The notes: generated from the sequence alone by a model not told the origin. Positions 18,517-28,646 are shown, numbered from the stretch's first letter. The stretch: DNA of 64,000 bases from Planctomycetota bacterium (GCA_016872555.1 VGZO01000013.1:34655-98654), one strand, 5' to 3'. Numbers and translations are program-made.

Positions 18517-19950
18517 ATGCGGATCCTGCTGACGGGCGCCTCGGGATACGTCGGCGGTTGCCTGCTCGACGCCCTCCAGGCGCGCGGCCACTCCGTCCGC
18601 TGCCTCGTGCGCCGGCCGGAGCGGCTCGCCGGCAGGACTGCCCCGACGACCGAGATCGTCGCCGGCGACGCGACCGACCGCGCCGATCTCGACCGGGCGT
18701 GCGCCGGCATCGACCTCGCCTACTGGCTCGTCCACTCGATGGAGAGCGGCGTCGATTTCGAGCGCGCCGACCGGCTCGCGGCGGAGCACTTCGCCGCCGC
18801 GGCCCGGGCGGCCGGCGTGCGGCGGCTGGTCTACCTCGGGGGCCTCGGCGCCGACGGCGACCGGCTCTCGGCGCATCTCCGCAGCCGCCATGAGGTTGGA
18901 GCGATCCTCGCCGCCAGCGGCCTTGACGTCGTCGAGCTGCGGGCGTCGATCATCATCGGGGCGGGCAGTTTCTCGTTCGACCTGGTGCGGACGCTCGTCG
19001 AGCGGCTCCCGGTGATGATCTGCCCGGCGTGGCTGGCGACCCCGACGCAGCCGATCGCGATCGCCGACGTCGTCGCGGCGTTGGTGGCGGCCATCGACCT
19101 GCCACCGGGGCAACCACGGATCATCGAGATCGGCGGGCCGGACAGGGTGTCGTATGGCGCTATCATGCGGGCGTAGGCCCGCGAACGCGGCCTGACCCGG
19201 CTGATGATTCCGGTACCGGTGCTCACACCGCGGCTGTCGAGCCTGTGGCTCAAGCTCGTCACCCCGCGCTATGCCAAGGTGGGCAGGAAATTGATCGACG
19301 GCCTCAAGAACCCCACCGTGGTCACCGATCCCGGGCCGATGCGTGATCTGCCGCTGTCGCCCCGCGGCCTGGCCGACGCCGTCCGCGAGGCGATCCAGGA
19401 CGAAGACCGCTCGTTCGCCGGTCGGCGCTGGGCCGAGACGGCCGACGTCGACGAGCTTCCGGCCCGGTACGGCGGCCACCCCGAGGGGACGCGTCTCGTC
19501 GATCACCGCCACGCCACGGTGGCCGTCCCTCCGGCGCGGGCCTTCGCTGCCATCGAACGGATCGGCGGCGTCCACGGCTGGTACGCGCACGACTGGCTGT
19601 GGCAGTTGCGCGGCTGGATCGACCGGCTCTTCAGCGGGCCCGGGATGGGGCGCGGGCGCCGCGACCCCGATCACCTTGCCTCCGGCGACACCCTCGACTG
19701 CTGGCGAGTCGAAGTCTGCGACCCGCCGCGGCGGCTGCGACTGGCCGCCGAGATGCGGCTCCCCGGCCGCGGCTGGTTGGAATTCGAGGTCGTGCCCCGG
19801 GACGATGCCGTGACGATCCACCAGACCGCGGTCTTCGATCCCAAGGGGCTGTTCGGCCTCGCCTACTGGTACGCGATCTGGCCGCTCCACGAGCTCGTCT
19901 TCAGGCAGATGCTCGCGGGGATCGTCCGGGCGGCGAGGCGCCGGCGCTGA
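18517..19950 (+). pseudogene. SDR/DUF2867 oxidoreductase interrupted by in-frame TAG
   Basis: One reading frame runs from ATG 18517 to 19950, broken only by TAG at 19174-19176. The first part is an NAD(P)-binding domain (TGASGYVGGCLLDAL, LVHSM, a substrate-binding half ending GPDRVSYGAIMRA). The second part, which could reinitiate at ATG 19204, is the DUF2867 domain (DWLWQLRG, YWYAIWPLHELVF). In intact relatives as I recall them, a Tyr codon sits where TAG occurs, within a motif like REYAR.RGL, so a single base change accounts for it. Both halves otherwise look intact. It is either a very recent nonsense mutation or a sequencing error; read-through is less likely. Confidence 0.85.
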
Positions 19951-19965
19951 CGGCCCGCGCTCCGG

Positions 19966-20988
19966 TCACAGCGTCTCGGCGGGGCGCTGGACGCACTCCC
20001 GGCCGGTGTCCTCCGACTCGATCTGGATCGTCGTGTGGGCGATCCCGAACAGGGAGCGGAGATCGGCCGACGCACGGCGCAGCACCGTGTCGTGACGGCC
20101 GGGTTCGGGCACCACCAGGTGGACGGTGAGCGAGATCTCCGACGTGCTCGCGTTCCAGACGTGGAGGTCGTGGACCTCCGCCACGCCGGGAATGGCGGCG
20201 AGGAGGTCGGTGAGTGCCTCCGGCTCGAGCCCGCGCGGCACCGCGTCGAGCGCCAGATCGACGCTCTCGCGGAACAGGTCCCAGGTGCCGACCATCACCG
20301 CCGCCGTCACGAGGATGCTCACCAGCGGATCGATCCACGATCGCCCGGTGAGCGCGATCAACGCGCCGGCGACGACCACCCCTGCCGACACGGCGGCATC
20401 GGCGGCCATGTGAAGAAAGGCCCCGCGGACGTTGGCGTCGCCCCGGGCTCCACGCGCCAGGAGCACGGCGGTGAGGGTGTTGATCGCGACCCCGACCGCG
20501 GCGACCAGAGCGACGGTCCACCCGGCCACGGGTGCGGGCTCGAAAAACCGGCGCCACGCCTCCCAGAGGAGCACTCCGCAGGCCGTCAGCAGCAGCACCG
20601 CGTTGGCGAGCGCCGCGTAGATCGTCGAACGACGGAACCCCCACGTGTAGCGCCGTGTCGGCGGGCGCCGGGCGAGATGGCTCGCCCCCCACGCCAGGAG
20701 CAGGCCGAGGACGTCGCCGGCGTTGTGGCCGGCGTCGGCGACCAGCGCCAACGACCCAGCCCACAGTCCGGCCACGACCTCGACGATCACGAACAGGGTG
20801 TTGAGCGCCACGCCCAGGCCGAGGGCCCGGTCAAGTCCGCCCGAAGACAGTGCGCCGAGATGGTGGTGCCCGTGGCCGTGATGACCGTGGCCGCAATGGT
20901 CGTGACCGTGATGGCCATGGCCAGCGGGGCCGTGGTCGTCCGCACGGGCCTTCGCCGTTGTGCCGCCGTGGGGCTGCGTCGCCGTCAT
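19966..20988 (-). CDS. Cation diffusion facilitator (CzcD-like)
   Basis: A 340-residue heavy-metal exporter of the CDF family, antiporting Zn2+, Co2+ or Cd2+ out of the cytoplasm. After a strikingly His-rich N-terminal loop (about residues 20-45) come six membrane helices with the metal sites HNAGD in helix 2 and HMAAD in helix 5. The C-terminal ferredoxin-like domain has VHDLHVWN. The start MTATQPHGG is taken because the upstream extension lacks sense. The gene is divergent from the MocA gene at 21089. The metal specificity is not readable, but His-rich termini favour Zn2+. Confidence 0.93.
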   Translation of the reverse strand: MTATQPHGGTTAKARADDHGPAGHGHHGHDHCGHGHHGHGHHHLGALSSGGLDRALGLGVALNTLFVIVEVVAGLWAGSLALVADAGHNAGDVLGLLLAWGASHLARRPPTRRYTWGFRRSTIYAALANAVLLLTACGVLLWEAWRRFFEPAPVAGWTVALVAAVGVAINTLTAVLLARGARGDANVRGAFLHMAADAAVSAGVVVAGALIALTGRSWIDPLVSILVTAAVMVGTWDLFRESVDLALDAVPRGLEPEALTDLLAAIPGVAEVHDLHVWNASTSEISLTVHLVVPEPGRHDTVLRRASADLRSLFGIAHTTIQIESEDTGRECVQRPAETL

Positions 20989-21088
20989 GGGGAACGATTC
21001 CGATCGGCCCTCGGCATCGGGTAGCATCTGCGGCCGGGGGCTTCGTCCGATCATACCGACGGATCGCCGATCCCTGCGGGAGGCGCAC

Positions 21089-22213
21089 ATGGAACCGATG
21101 CGGGTGGCGGTCATCGGCCGGACCGGCCGGGGGGATTACGGGCACGCGATCGACGAACTGTGGGCCGACATTCCCGGCACCAAGCTCGTCGCCGTCGCCG
21201 ACGAGTCGGCCGACGGGTTGGCCAAGGCGGTCGCGCGTCTGAAGCTCCCCGCCGACGCCGGCCACCGCGACTGGCGGGCGATGCTCGCCGCGGTCAAGCC
21301 GGAGATCGTCGTCCTCTGCATGCGCCACATCGACTGCCACGCCGAGATGGCGATCGCGGCGGCGAAGGGCGGGGCGCGCGGGATCTTCATGGAGAAGCCC
21401 TTCGTCCCCACCGCGGCCGATGCCGATGCGGTGATCGCCGCCTGCCGTACCGCCGACACCAAGCTCGGCCTCGCGTTCGTCAACCGGCACGGTCCGACCT
21501 ACGGCGTCGTCCGCGACCTCGTCGAAGAGGGGCGGATCGGCCGCCTGCTGGAAATCCGCGCCCGCGGCAAGGAAGACCAACGCGGTGGCGGCGAGGATTT
21601 GTGGGTCCTCGGGTCGCACATGCTCGACATGATGGCCGACATCGGTGGCGGTCCGATCTGGTGCCAGGCGTCGGTCACCACGGGAGGACGGCCGATCACG
21701 AAAGCCGACGCGATCACCGGCCCGGAGGGGCTCGGTCTGATCGCCGGCGACGCGGTCCACGCGACGTTCGGTCTCGGCGACGGCCCGGTCGGCTTCTTCT
21801 CCAGCGTCCGCGAAGCCGGCCTCAAGCAGCCGCCGTTCGGGCTGATGCTCGTCGGCACCAAGGGGGCGATCCACGTCCGCTCCGACCAGATCCCCCACGC
21901 CTACCTGCGCGAGGCGCCGTTGTGGCGCGTCGACAAGGAGTTTCCCTGGCGTCCGATCGGCCCCGGGGGGCTCGACGATCCGCCCCCCGCGGCGGATGCC
22001 GATCGCGCCAAGGAACGCGCCGGCTGGGCACGGCGTGCGGCACTCGATCTGGTCGACGCGATCCAGTCCGACCGTGAGCCGACCACGGGGATGTATGCCG
22101 GCCTGACCACGGTCGAGATGACCGCGGCGATCTACGCGTCGGCCTTGGCGGGTAGGCGGATCGACTGGCCGCTCGAGAAGTCGCTGCCCGACCGTGGCAA
22201 CCCGCTCGCCTGA
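21089..22213 (+). CDS. Gfo/Idh/MocA family oxidoreductase
   Basis: A second MocA-type protein, 374 residues, only distantly similar to the one at 14085. The Rossmann motif is GRTGRGDYGHAID, the EKP motif IFMEKPF lies near residue 109, and the ligand-binding region has VLGSHMLDMMAD. GGGAGG lies 5 bases before the ATG. The esterase gene begins 36 bases downstream on the same strand. A role in sugar catabolism, alongside an esterase and a sulfatase, is inferred from context. Confidence 0.9.
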   Translation: MEPMRVAVIGRTGRGDYGHAIDELWADIPGTKLVAVADESADGLAKAVARLKLPADAGHRDWRAMLAAVKPEIVVLCMRHIDCHAEMAIAAAKGGARGIFMEKPFVPTAADADAVIAACRTADTKLGLAFVNRHGPTYGVVRDLVEEGRIGRLLEIRARGKEDQRGGGEDLWVLGSHMLDMMADIGGGPIWCQASVTTGGRPITKADAITGPEGLGLIAGDAVHATFGLGDGPVGFFSSVREAGLKQPPFGLMLVGTKGAIHVRSDQIPHAYLREAPLWRVDKEFPWRPIGPGGLDDPPPAADADRAKERAGWARRAALDLVDAIQSDREPTTGMYAGLTTVEMTAAIYASALAGRRIDWPLEKSLPDRGNPLA

Positions 22214-22249
22214 CGACACCCGTTCGCCGCTCCCGCGAGGAACCCGCCG

Positions 22250-23116
22250 ATGTTTTGCCTGCTGCCCGCGCTCGTGGTCATCACCGCCGTAACCGCCCGT
22301 GCGGCCGATCCCGACGAGATCGTCCTCTGGCCCGACGGCGTGCCGGAGCCGCGCGTCGCCGGTGAACCGGCCGAGACGGTGGAGAAGGGCAAGGACGGGA
22401 TCCAGCGCCGCACCAACGTCTCCGTCCCACGGTTGGTCGTCCACGGCCTGCCGCCGGCGGCCGACGGCGCGCCACGGCCGGCGGTGATCGTCGCCCCAGG
22501 GGGTGGTTACTCGATCCTCGCCGACGAGCACGAGGGAACGGACATCTGCCGGTGGTTCAACGAGCGGGGGATCGTCGCCTTCACGCTGCTGTACCGCGTC
22601 CCGACGGGCCGCGGCCCCGGTTCGGACGTCGGACCGGTGATGGACGCGCAGCGTGCCGTCTCCGAGGTCCGCCGCCGCGCGGCCGAGTTGCGGATCGATC
22701 CTGCCCGGATCGGCCTGATGGGATTCTCCGCCGGCGGCCACACGGCGCTGGTCGCGGCGACCACGAAGGCCGGCTTCCCCGGGGCGGACAGCGCACCCTC
22801 CGCCCGGCCCGACGTGACGATCCTCATCTATCCCTGGCGGGTCGTCGCCGACGACGGCCCCGGCCTCTGGCCCGGTGTGACGATCGACCAGGGCACCGCG
22901 CCGATGTTCATCGCGCAGACGGCCGACGACACCGCCTCGCCGGTGCGCGGGGCGCTGGCGCTGTATGGCGCCCTGACGACGGCGAAGGTGCCGGCGGAAC
23001 TCCACGTCTACGAGAAGGGGGGCCACGGCTACGGGATGCGGCCGCGTGACGGCGCTCCGGGCACCGGTGACTGGCCGGCGCGGCTGGCCGACTGGATGAA
23101 GACCCATGGCTTCTGA
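22250..23116 (+). CDS. Exported alpha/beta-hydrolase (acetyl esterase-like)
   Basis: This 288-residue protein has a signal peptide (LLPALVVITAVTARA) and an alpha/beta-hydrolase fold. The nucleophile elbow is GFSAGG (Ser about residue 160), with VAPGGGYSIL as the oxyanion region, a candidate acid residue in QTADDTASP and the catalytic His in KGGHGYG (about 259). It resembles the Axe-type acetylxylan/acetyl esterases linked to polysaccharide degradation. It lies just before the sulfatase gene, suggesting a small set for decorated polysaccharides. Confidence 0.88.
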   Translation: MFCLLPALVVITAVTARAADPDEIVLWPDGVPEPRVAGEPAETVEKGKDGIQRRTNVSVPRLVVHGLPPAADGAPRPAVIVAPGGGYSILADEHEGTDICRWFNERGIVAFTLLYRVPTGRGPGSDVGPVMDAQRAVSEVRRRAAELRIDPARIGLMGFSAGGHTALVAATTKAGFPGADSAPSARPDVTILIYPWRVVADDGPGLWPGVTIDQGTAPMFIAQTADDTASPVRGALALYGALTTAKVPAELHVYEKGGHGYGMRPRDGAPGTGDWPARLADWMKTHGF

Positions 23117-23148
23117 GCGAGACCGACGGCACGTGCGAGGGGATTCCG

Positions 23149-24954
23149 ATGGGGATTGGTGTGGCCGCCGTCTGGCTCGTCGTGCTCCTGTCCGCCGTCC
23201 CGGCGATGGGCGCCCGCCCCCCCAACGTGATCGTGATCCTCGCCGACGATGCCGGCCCCGGTGACTTCTCGTTCACCGGCAACACCAACCTCGCGACGCC
23301 GGTGATCGACGGCCTGGCGCGCGACGGCGCCCGGCTCGAGCGGTTCTTCGTACAGCCGGTCTGTGCGCCGTCGCGCGCCGAGTTGCTCACCGGCCGCTGG
23401 CACTGCCGCGGCGGCGTCCGTGGGGTCTCGCTGGGGCAGGAGCGTCTCGACCCCGGCGTGCGGACGATCGCCGAGGTGTTCCGCGACGCCGGCTACGCCA
23501 CCGCCTGCTTCGGCAAGTGGCACCTCGGCACGCAGGGCCCCCACCATCCCCGGGCACGGGGCTTCGAAACCTTCGTCGGCTTCACCGAGGGGCACTGGGG
23601 CGACGCCTTCGATCCGCTCCTCGAGGCCGACGGCGAGTTCGCCGAACACCCGGGCTACCTCGCCGACGTGATCGCCGAGCGGACGGTGGCCTATCTCGAC
23701 CGCTGCCGGGAGACCGCTCCCGACCGCCCGTTCTTCTGCCACGTCGCCTTCAACACCCCCCATTCCCCCTTCGACGTGCCCGACGCCGACTGGGAGCGGT
23801 TCCGCGACCGTCCGCTCCCGCTCCGCGGCAGCGACGGCGACGACGAGGACCTGCCGACGACCCGCGCGGCATTGGCGATGGTCGAGAACATGGACCGCAA
23901 CGTCGGTCGGGTGCTCGCGGCGCTCGAGCGCCATGCGATCGCCGACGACACGATCGTGGTCTTCTTCTCCGACAACGGCGCCAACGGCGCGCGGTGGAGC
24001 GGCGGCCTGCGCGGCCGCAAGGGGACGGTCGACGAGGGGGGCGTGCGCAGCGTCTGTTGCCTCCGCTATCCCAGGCGGATCGCCGCCGGCACAAGGATCG
24101 ACGCCCTCGCCGGGGCGATCGACCTGTTGCCCACGCTCGCCGGCCTGGCGGGGATCGCTCTCGCCCCTCCGCAACCGCTCGACGGCATCGACCTGGCACC
24201 GCTGCTGGTCGGGGATGGCGGCGGCGATCTCGCCGCCCGGCTCGCGGGCCGGGCCCTGTACGCGGTGTGGGGGGGCAAGGTGAGCGTGCGCACCGCCGGG
24301 CACCGGCTCGACGGCCAGGGGCGGCTCTACGACATGCAGGTCGATCCCGGCCAGTCGCGCGACATCGCCGCCGCCGATCCCGACACGGCCGCCCGGCTCG
24401 GCGGGCTGGTGGCGGCGTTCCGCCGCGACGTCGTCGCGCTCCAACCGCGCCCCTTGCCCGAGCGCTTCTTCGTCGGCCATCCCGCCTGGCCGTGGACGGA
24501 GCTTCCCGCCCGCGACGGCATCGGGCACGGCGGCGTCGTGCGCAGCGCCCGCGCCCCCAACTCCTCCCACTTCACCCGGTGGACGACCGCCGCCGATTCG
24601 ATCACCTGGACGGTGGAGGTGGTGACACCGGGGCGCTACGAGGCGGACCTCTGGTACACCTGCCCGCCGGCCGATGCCGGGGCGACGGTGCGCCTCACGG
24701 CGCTGCCCGACGGCGCGGACCTGGCGGCACGGTCCGTCACGGCGACGGTCACACCCGGCTGGGATCCCCCCGCCAACCGCGGCGACGACCGCGTCGGGCG
24801 CGATGCGGAAAGCTTCGAGAAGCCGTTCCGAACGCTCCCGCTCGGGACGATCGACTTGGCCGCGGGCCCGCAGACGCTCCGCCTCGACGCCCCGGCCGTG
24901 CCGGGAGCCACCGTCGCCGACGTCCGCCGCCTTGTCCTCCGTCCCGTCCCCTGA
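23149..24954 (+). CDS. Exported sulfatase (arylsulfatase A-like)
   Basis: A 601-residue formylglycine sulfatase. After a signal peptide (VWLVVLLSAVPAMGA) come NVIVILADDAGPGD with the paired Asp metal ligands and the key CAPSR motif (Cys about residue 72), which an FGE or anSME enzyme converts to formylglycine. GKWHLG and FFSDNGANG follow. The C-terminal 170 residues (after PLPERFFVGHPAWPW) look like a beta-sandwich carbohydrate-binding extension, longer than in simple sulfatases. Planctomycetes use such enzymes on sulfated polysaccharides. The substrate class is not determined. Confidence 0.93.
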   Translation: MGIGVAAVWLVVLLSAVPAMGARPPNVIVILADDAGPGDFSFTGNTNLATPVIDGLARDGARLERFFVQPVCAPSRAELLTGRWHCRGGVRGVSLGQERLDPGVRTIAEVFRDAGYATACFGKWHLGTQGPHHPRARGFETFVGFTEGHWGDAFDPLLEADGEFAEHPGYLADVIAERTVAYLDRCRETAPDRPFFCHVAFNTPHSPFDVPDADWERFRDRPLPLRGSDGDDEDLPTTRAALAMVENMDRNVGRVLAALERHAIADDTIVVFFSDNGANGARWSGGLRGRKGTVDEGGVRSVCCLRYPRRIAAGTRIDALAGAIDLLPTLAGLAGIALAPPQPLDGIDLAPLLVGDGGGDLAARLAGRALYAVWGGKVSVRTAGHRLDGQGRLYDMQVDPGQSRDIAAADPDTAARLGGLVAAFRRDVVALQPRPLPERFFVGHPAWPWTELPARDGIGHGGVVRSARAPNSSHFTRWTTAADSITWTVEVVTPGRYEADLWYTCPPADAGATVRLTALPDGADLAARSVTATVTPGWDPPANRGDDRVGRDAESFEKPFRTLPLGTIDLAAGPQTLRLDAPAVPGATVADVRRLVLRPVP

Positions 24955-25041
24955 CCGCGCGGACCCGTGGCCAACTGGCGGGCCGGAGCGGCCCGCGGTA
25001 CCCTGCGCCGGTCGCCCTTCGCCCCGCGGGAGCTCTCGCCG

Positions 25042-25929
25042 ATGCCGACCGTCATCCAGCGCTGCCGCTTGGTCGCCCTGTCCGCCACGCTCCTCGCGGC
25101 CGCCCCCGGCTCGCTGCCGGCCCGTGCGCAGGGCGACGTTTCCCCGGACACCCCGGAGTATCCCCTGGCCGTCGCGCCGGCGGCCGATGGAGCGCTCCTC
25201 TGCGCCGACCGCGTGCTCCCCGGGTTGTGGCGGATCGCCGACGGCACGGCGACGGTGTTGTTCCAAGGATCGAAGAAGTTCCGCACGCCGCTCAATGCCG
25301 TCCGCACCGTCGCCATCGCCCCCGACGGCACCGTCTGGGCCGGCGACCCGGCGACGCGCGATGTCCACCGGATCGCCGCCGACGGCACGGCGACGCCGCT
25401 CACCGGCGGAAAGATCGGGATCCCGATCGACATCGCCATCGATTCGCGCGGCACGCTGTTCGTCTCCGACCTCGAGACCCAGCGCGTGTGGCGCGTCGCG
25501 GCAGGCGCGACCGAGCCGACGGAATTGGCCGTGCTGGCGGCGCCGCGCGGCCTGTTCGTCGACGCCCAAGACCGGCTCTGGGCGGTGGCCGCCTCGGGCG
25601 ACGCGCCGCTGGTGCGGATCACGGCCGATGCCACGGTCGAACCGGTGGTCAAGTCGCGGGCGTTCCAGTTTCCCCACGACGTCGTCGTCACCGCCGACGG
25701 CACGGCCTACGTCAGCGACAACTACGCGGTGGCGGTGTGGAAGGTGGCCCCCGACGGGAGCGTGAGCACGTGGCTCTCCGGCGCGCCGCTGGCCGGCCCG
25801 GTCGGTCTCGCGATTCGCGGCGACCGGATCCTCGTCGCCGATCCGAAAGCGCGGAACGTGTTCGAGGTCGATGCCGACGGCAAGGCCGCGCCCCTCCTCC
25901 CCGCCCCCCGCGGTCCCGCCGGGTCGTGA
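25042..25929 (+). CDS. Exported NHL/SMP-30-like beta-propeller
   Basis: The 295-residue product has a signal peptide (LVALSATLLAAAPGSLPARA) and about six blades of the NHL/SMP-30 type: repeated GTVWAGDPATRDVHRIAADG and similar units with the pattern DG(T)xxVxD. Such propellers act as lactonase-like enzymes or as binding domains. No catalytic quartet of a lactonase can be identified with confidence. The start at 25042 immediately precedes the signal peptide. It may share transcription with the sulfatase, but the gap is 87 bases. Confidence 0.78.
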   Translation: MPTVIQRCRLVALSATLLAAAPGSLPARAQGDVSPDTPEYPLAVAPAADGALLCADRVLPGLWRIADGTATVLFQGSKKFRTPLNAVRTVAIAPDGTVWAGDPATRDVHRIAADGTATPLTGGKIGIPIDIAIDSRGTLFVSDLETQRVWRVAAGATEPTELAVLAAPRGLFVDAQDRLWAVAASGDAPLVRITADATVEPVVKSRAFQFPHDVVVTADGTAYVSDNYAVAVWKVAPDGSVSTWLSGAPLAGPVGLAIRGDRILVADPKARNVFEVDADGKAAPLLPAPRGPAGS

Positions 25930-25954
25930 GGCGGACGGCCCGGCCCCTTGTCAC

Positions 25955-27673
25955 TCACTTGGCGTGGCGCACCGGCGCCGCGACGAACCACTGGCCGGTC
26001 TCGCGGATGACCAGCGAGCACCCGTGGGGCGGGTCGTCGATCACCGTCGTTTCCCCGCCAGGCCATCGGACGACGATCCGCTCGACGCCGTCGGCGGCGC
26101 CGATCCCGAACGACAGCCGCGTGCCGAAGTGCCCCTGGTAGCCGCGGCCGCAGACCACCTCGGCGACCTGCGACCGCCCCGCCGCGGTGACCGTGACGCG
26201 GGCTCCGACGGCGTCGCGGTTGCCCGTCGTGCCGCGGAGGAGGACGGCGACGTGGCCGTTCTCCGCCGGCGAGGCGTTGCGGAGGACGACGGCCGAGCGG
26301 CGCGAACTGGTGATCACGGCGTCGACCAGTCCGTCGCCGTCGAGATCGTCGAGGACCGTCCCGCGGCCGACGACCGGGACAGACAGGCCGCTCCCGCAGG
26401 TCGCCGGCAGCCGCGTGAAGCGGCCGTCGCCGCGGTTGCGGAGGACGACGGCGCGCCCCTCGTAGGAGGTCGTGCGGTCGAACTGCGCGACGTTGTCCTG
26501 GATGTGCCCCTCGACGTAGAGGATGTCGGGGTGGGCGTCGTTGTCGAAGTCGGCGAAGCCGCAGCCCCACTTGACGTTGGCCGTCGTCCCCTCGCCGACC
26601 CCGGTGAGTCGAGTGACGTCCTCGAAGTCGCCGCCACCGAGGTTGCGGAACAGCACGGGCCGCTCCCCCTGGTAGGTCGTCTCGAAGAAGTCGATCCTCC
26701 CGTCGCCGTCGACGTCGGCGGCGTCGACCCCCATGCTCGCCACCGGGGCGCCGTCACCGTTGAACTTGAGCCCCACCGCCAGCGCCCCCTCCGTGAACCG
26801 GCCGTGGCCGTCGTTGAGCCAGCAGAAGTTGCCGAACCCGTCGTTCATCACGAACACGTCGGTGTCGCCGTCGTCGTCGACGTCGCCCGTGATCGTCCCC
26901 ATCCCGGGCCCCGGAGTGGCGGCGATGCCGGAAGCGATCGAGACGTCGGTGAACCGGCCGTCGCCGTCGTTGCGGAACAGGGCATGGGGCAGCGGGTCGT
27001 AGGCCTTGGGGCTGGTGTAGACGGGGAATCCGTCGGAGAACTCCGGGACGTGCGTCGCGCAGGTGAAATCGACGTAGTTGGCGAAGTACACGTCGAGGTC
27101 GCCGTCGGCATCGGCGTCGAGGAGCGACACGCCGCCGCCGACCCGGCTCCCGTCGTCGATCCCCGAGCGCGCGGTGTCGTCGCGGAACGTGCCGTCGCCG
27201 TTGTTGTGGTAGACGACCTTCGGGCCGAACGTCGAAATCACGAGATCGGGATGACCGTCGTCGTCGATGTCGCCGGCGGCGACACCGAGCCCGTAGCCGG
27301 GGTCGCCGATTCCCGCCGCGTCGGTGACGTCGGCGAACCGGAAACCACCGAGGTTGCGGAACAGGCGGCTCCGTGGTGCCGGGTCGACCGGCGGCGTTCC
27401 CTCGAGCGGGACGCCCGACAACAGATACAGGTCGAACAGTCCGTCACCGTCGTAGTCGAGCGTCGCCGCCCCCGAGGCCATCGACTCGACGATGTAGCGT
27501 TGCCCGCCGCTGCCGTCGGCATGGACGAACACGACCCTGCTCGACGCGGTGGCATCGTCGAGCCGGATCGGGCACCCGGTGGCCCCCGGGCGCGGGGCGG
27601 CGTCGCGCCGCGCGCAGCCCGCCACCACGAGCACGGCCACCGCCGTCAGGCCGAGGATGCCGCGCCGGTTCAT
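25955..27673 (-). CDS. CRTAC1 family lipoprotein (FG-GAP plus UnbV/ASPIC)
   Basis: A 572-residue lipoprotein (lipobox VAGC, residues about 16-19). The protein is a seven-bladed FG-GAP/VCBS propeller with many Ca2+-binding loops of the form DxDxDG (DYDGDGLFD, DIDDDGHPD, DADADGDLD, DVDGDGRID, DFDNDAHPD), ending with an ASPIC/UnbV domain (VCGRGYQGHFGTRLSFGIG). It is the last gene of a four-gene operon and overlaps the upstream TPR gene by 4 bases. These propellers are probably surface or periplasmic, binding partners or carbohydrates. Individual function unknown. Confidence 0.92.
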   Translation of the reverse strand: MNRRGILGLTAVAVLVVAGCARRDAAPRPGATGCPIRLDDATASSRVVFVHADGSGGQRYIVESMASGAATLDYDGDGLFDLYLLSGVPLEGTPPVDPAPRSRLFRNLGGFRFADVTDAAGIGDPGYGLGVAAGDIDDDGHPDLVISTFGPKVVYHNNGDGTFRDDTARSGIDDGSRVGGGVSLLDADADGDLDVYFANYVDFTCATHVPEFSDGFPVYTSPKAYDPLPHALFRNDGDGRFTDVSIASGIAATPGPGMGTITGDVDDDGDTDVFVMNDGFGNFCWLNDGHGRFTEGALAVGLKFNGDGAPVASMGVDAADVDGDGRIDFFETTYQGERPVLFRNLGGGDFEDVTRLTGVGEGTTANVKWGCGFADFDNDAHPDILYVEGHIQDNVAQFDRTTSYEGRAVVLRNRGDGRFTRLPATCGSGLSVPVVGRGTVLDDLDGDGLVDAVITSSRRSAVVLRNASPAENGHVAVLLRGTTGNRDAVGARVTVTAAGRSQVAEVVCGRGYQGHFGTRLSFGIGAADGVERIVVRWPGGETTVIDDPPHGCSLVIRETGQWFVAAPVRHAK

Positions 27674-28644
27674 CGTCGATTCCCCCCGGCGGGCCCGGGC
27701 CGCGGCGCCCGGGCGGCGGCCGCGGCCGCGCGGGCACGGAAATCGGCCGCTTCGGTCATCCTGCCGTTGGCGGAATAGACCTTCGCAGCGAGGTCGGCGG
27801 CGGCGGCCAGCGCGCCTGCCGGTTCGCCGGCCGAGAGCCCCTCGCGGATCCGCCGCTGCCCGATCCCGCGATCCTCCGCCACGATCTCGAGATGCCGGCG
27901 CCGGTACTGCTCGGCGAGGTCGTGTTCGCCGAGCCGCTGGCAGGCCTGGGCGGCGCCGAAGCAGGCCGGCCCGCTGACCGGATCGAGACGCAGGGCTTCG
28001 AGGTGCGCGGCCTTGGCCCGCGCCGGCTCCCGGAGGGAGTTCCACGCCTGCCCGAGCTGGACGTGGGCGGCGGTCACCGCCGGATGGGCGGCGACGACGC
28101 GCTCGAGCACGGCGACGGCCTCGGGCAATCGACCGAGGTTGGCGAGCGACTCACCGAGCATGACGCCGGCGGCCTCCGATTCCGGATCGATCCGCCAGGC
28201 GCGCTCGAGGAGGGGCACGGCGGCAGCATGGTCGCCACGCGACATCGCCTCCATGCCGAGCAGTTCGTAGGCCGGAGCCAGTTCCGGCTCGACGGCCAGC
28301 GCCGCCCTCAGGCTGGCGACCGCCTCGTCACCGTATCCGTGACGGAGGAGGATCCGGCCGCGCGCGTAGAGCGCTTCGGGAGCGGCCGGGAGGTCGTGGA
28401 GCAGCCGATCGGCGATCTCGAGCGTCGCGCGCCGTTCCTCCTGATCCGGCGGCACCTCGGCGGCGACCGGCCGGAGGGCGGAAATGGCCCGGGTCCGTCG
28501 GGCGAGGCCGACCACCCGCCAGGCCACGACCGCGGTGGCGACGACGGCCACGGCGAGGCCGGCTGCGAGGATCGAACGCCGGGGCCTGACGCCTCCCGAC
28601 GGTGGAGCCGCCGTCCGCGCCGCTCGCTCTCTCCTTCGTCCCAT
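27670..28644 (-). CDS. TPR protein with N-terminal membrane anchor
   Basis: A 324-residue protein with an N-terminal membrane segment (ILAAGLAVAVVATAVVAW) and five to six TPR units (ALYARGRILLRHGYGDEAVASLRAALAVEPE, then LLGMEAMSRGDHAAAVPLLERAWRIDPE and so on). It begins 3 bases after the upstream CRTAC1 gene stops and its own stop overlaps the next CRTAC1 start. TPR/CRTAC1 pairing suggests that each scaffold works with its propeller. Related in layout to the TPR gene at 30344, though the sequences differ. Confidence 0.88.
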   Translation of the reverse strand: MGRRRERAARTAAPPSGGVRPRRSILAAGLAVAVVATAVVAWRVVGLARRTRAISALRPVAAEVPPDQEERRATLEIADRLLHDLPAAPEALYARGRILLRHGYGDEAVASLRAALAVEPELAPAYELLGMEAMSRGDHAAAVPLLERAWRIDPESEAAGVMLGESLANLGRLPEAVAVLERVVAAHPAVTAAHVQLGQAWNSLREPARAKAAHLEALRLDPVSGPACFGAAQACQRLGEHDLAEQYRRRHLEIVAEDRGIGQRRIREGLSAGEPAGALAAAADLAAKVYSANGRMTEAADFRARAAAAAARAPRPGPAGGNRR

Positions 28645-28646
28645 GC

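Noticed and set aside
15876..18710. A 944-codon open frame on the minus strand, plus similar very long frames at 20831-23107, 23029-25677 and 35812-38961
   Set aside because: These are antisense shadows of well-supported genes in GC-rich DNA: compositions are Arg/Gly/Asp-biased, with no domains and no ribosome sites.
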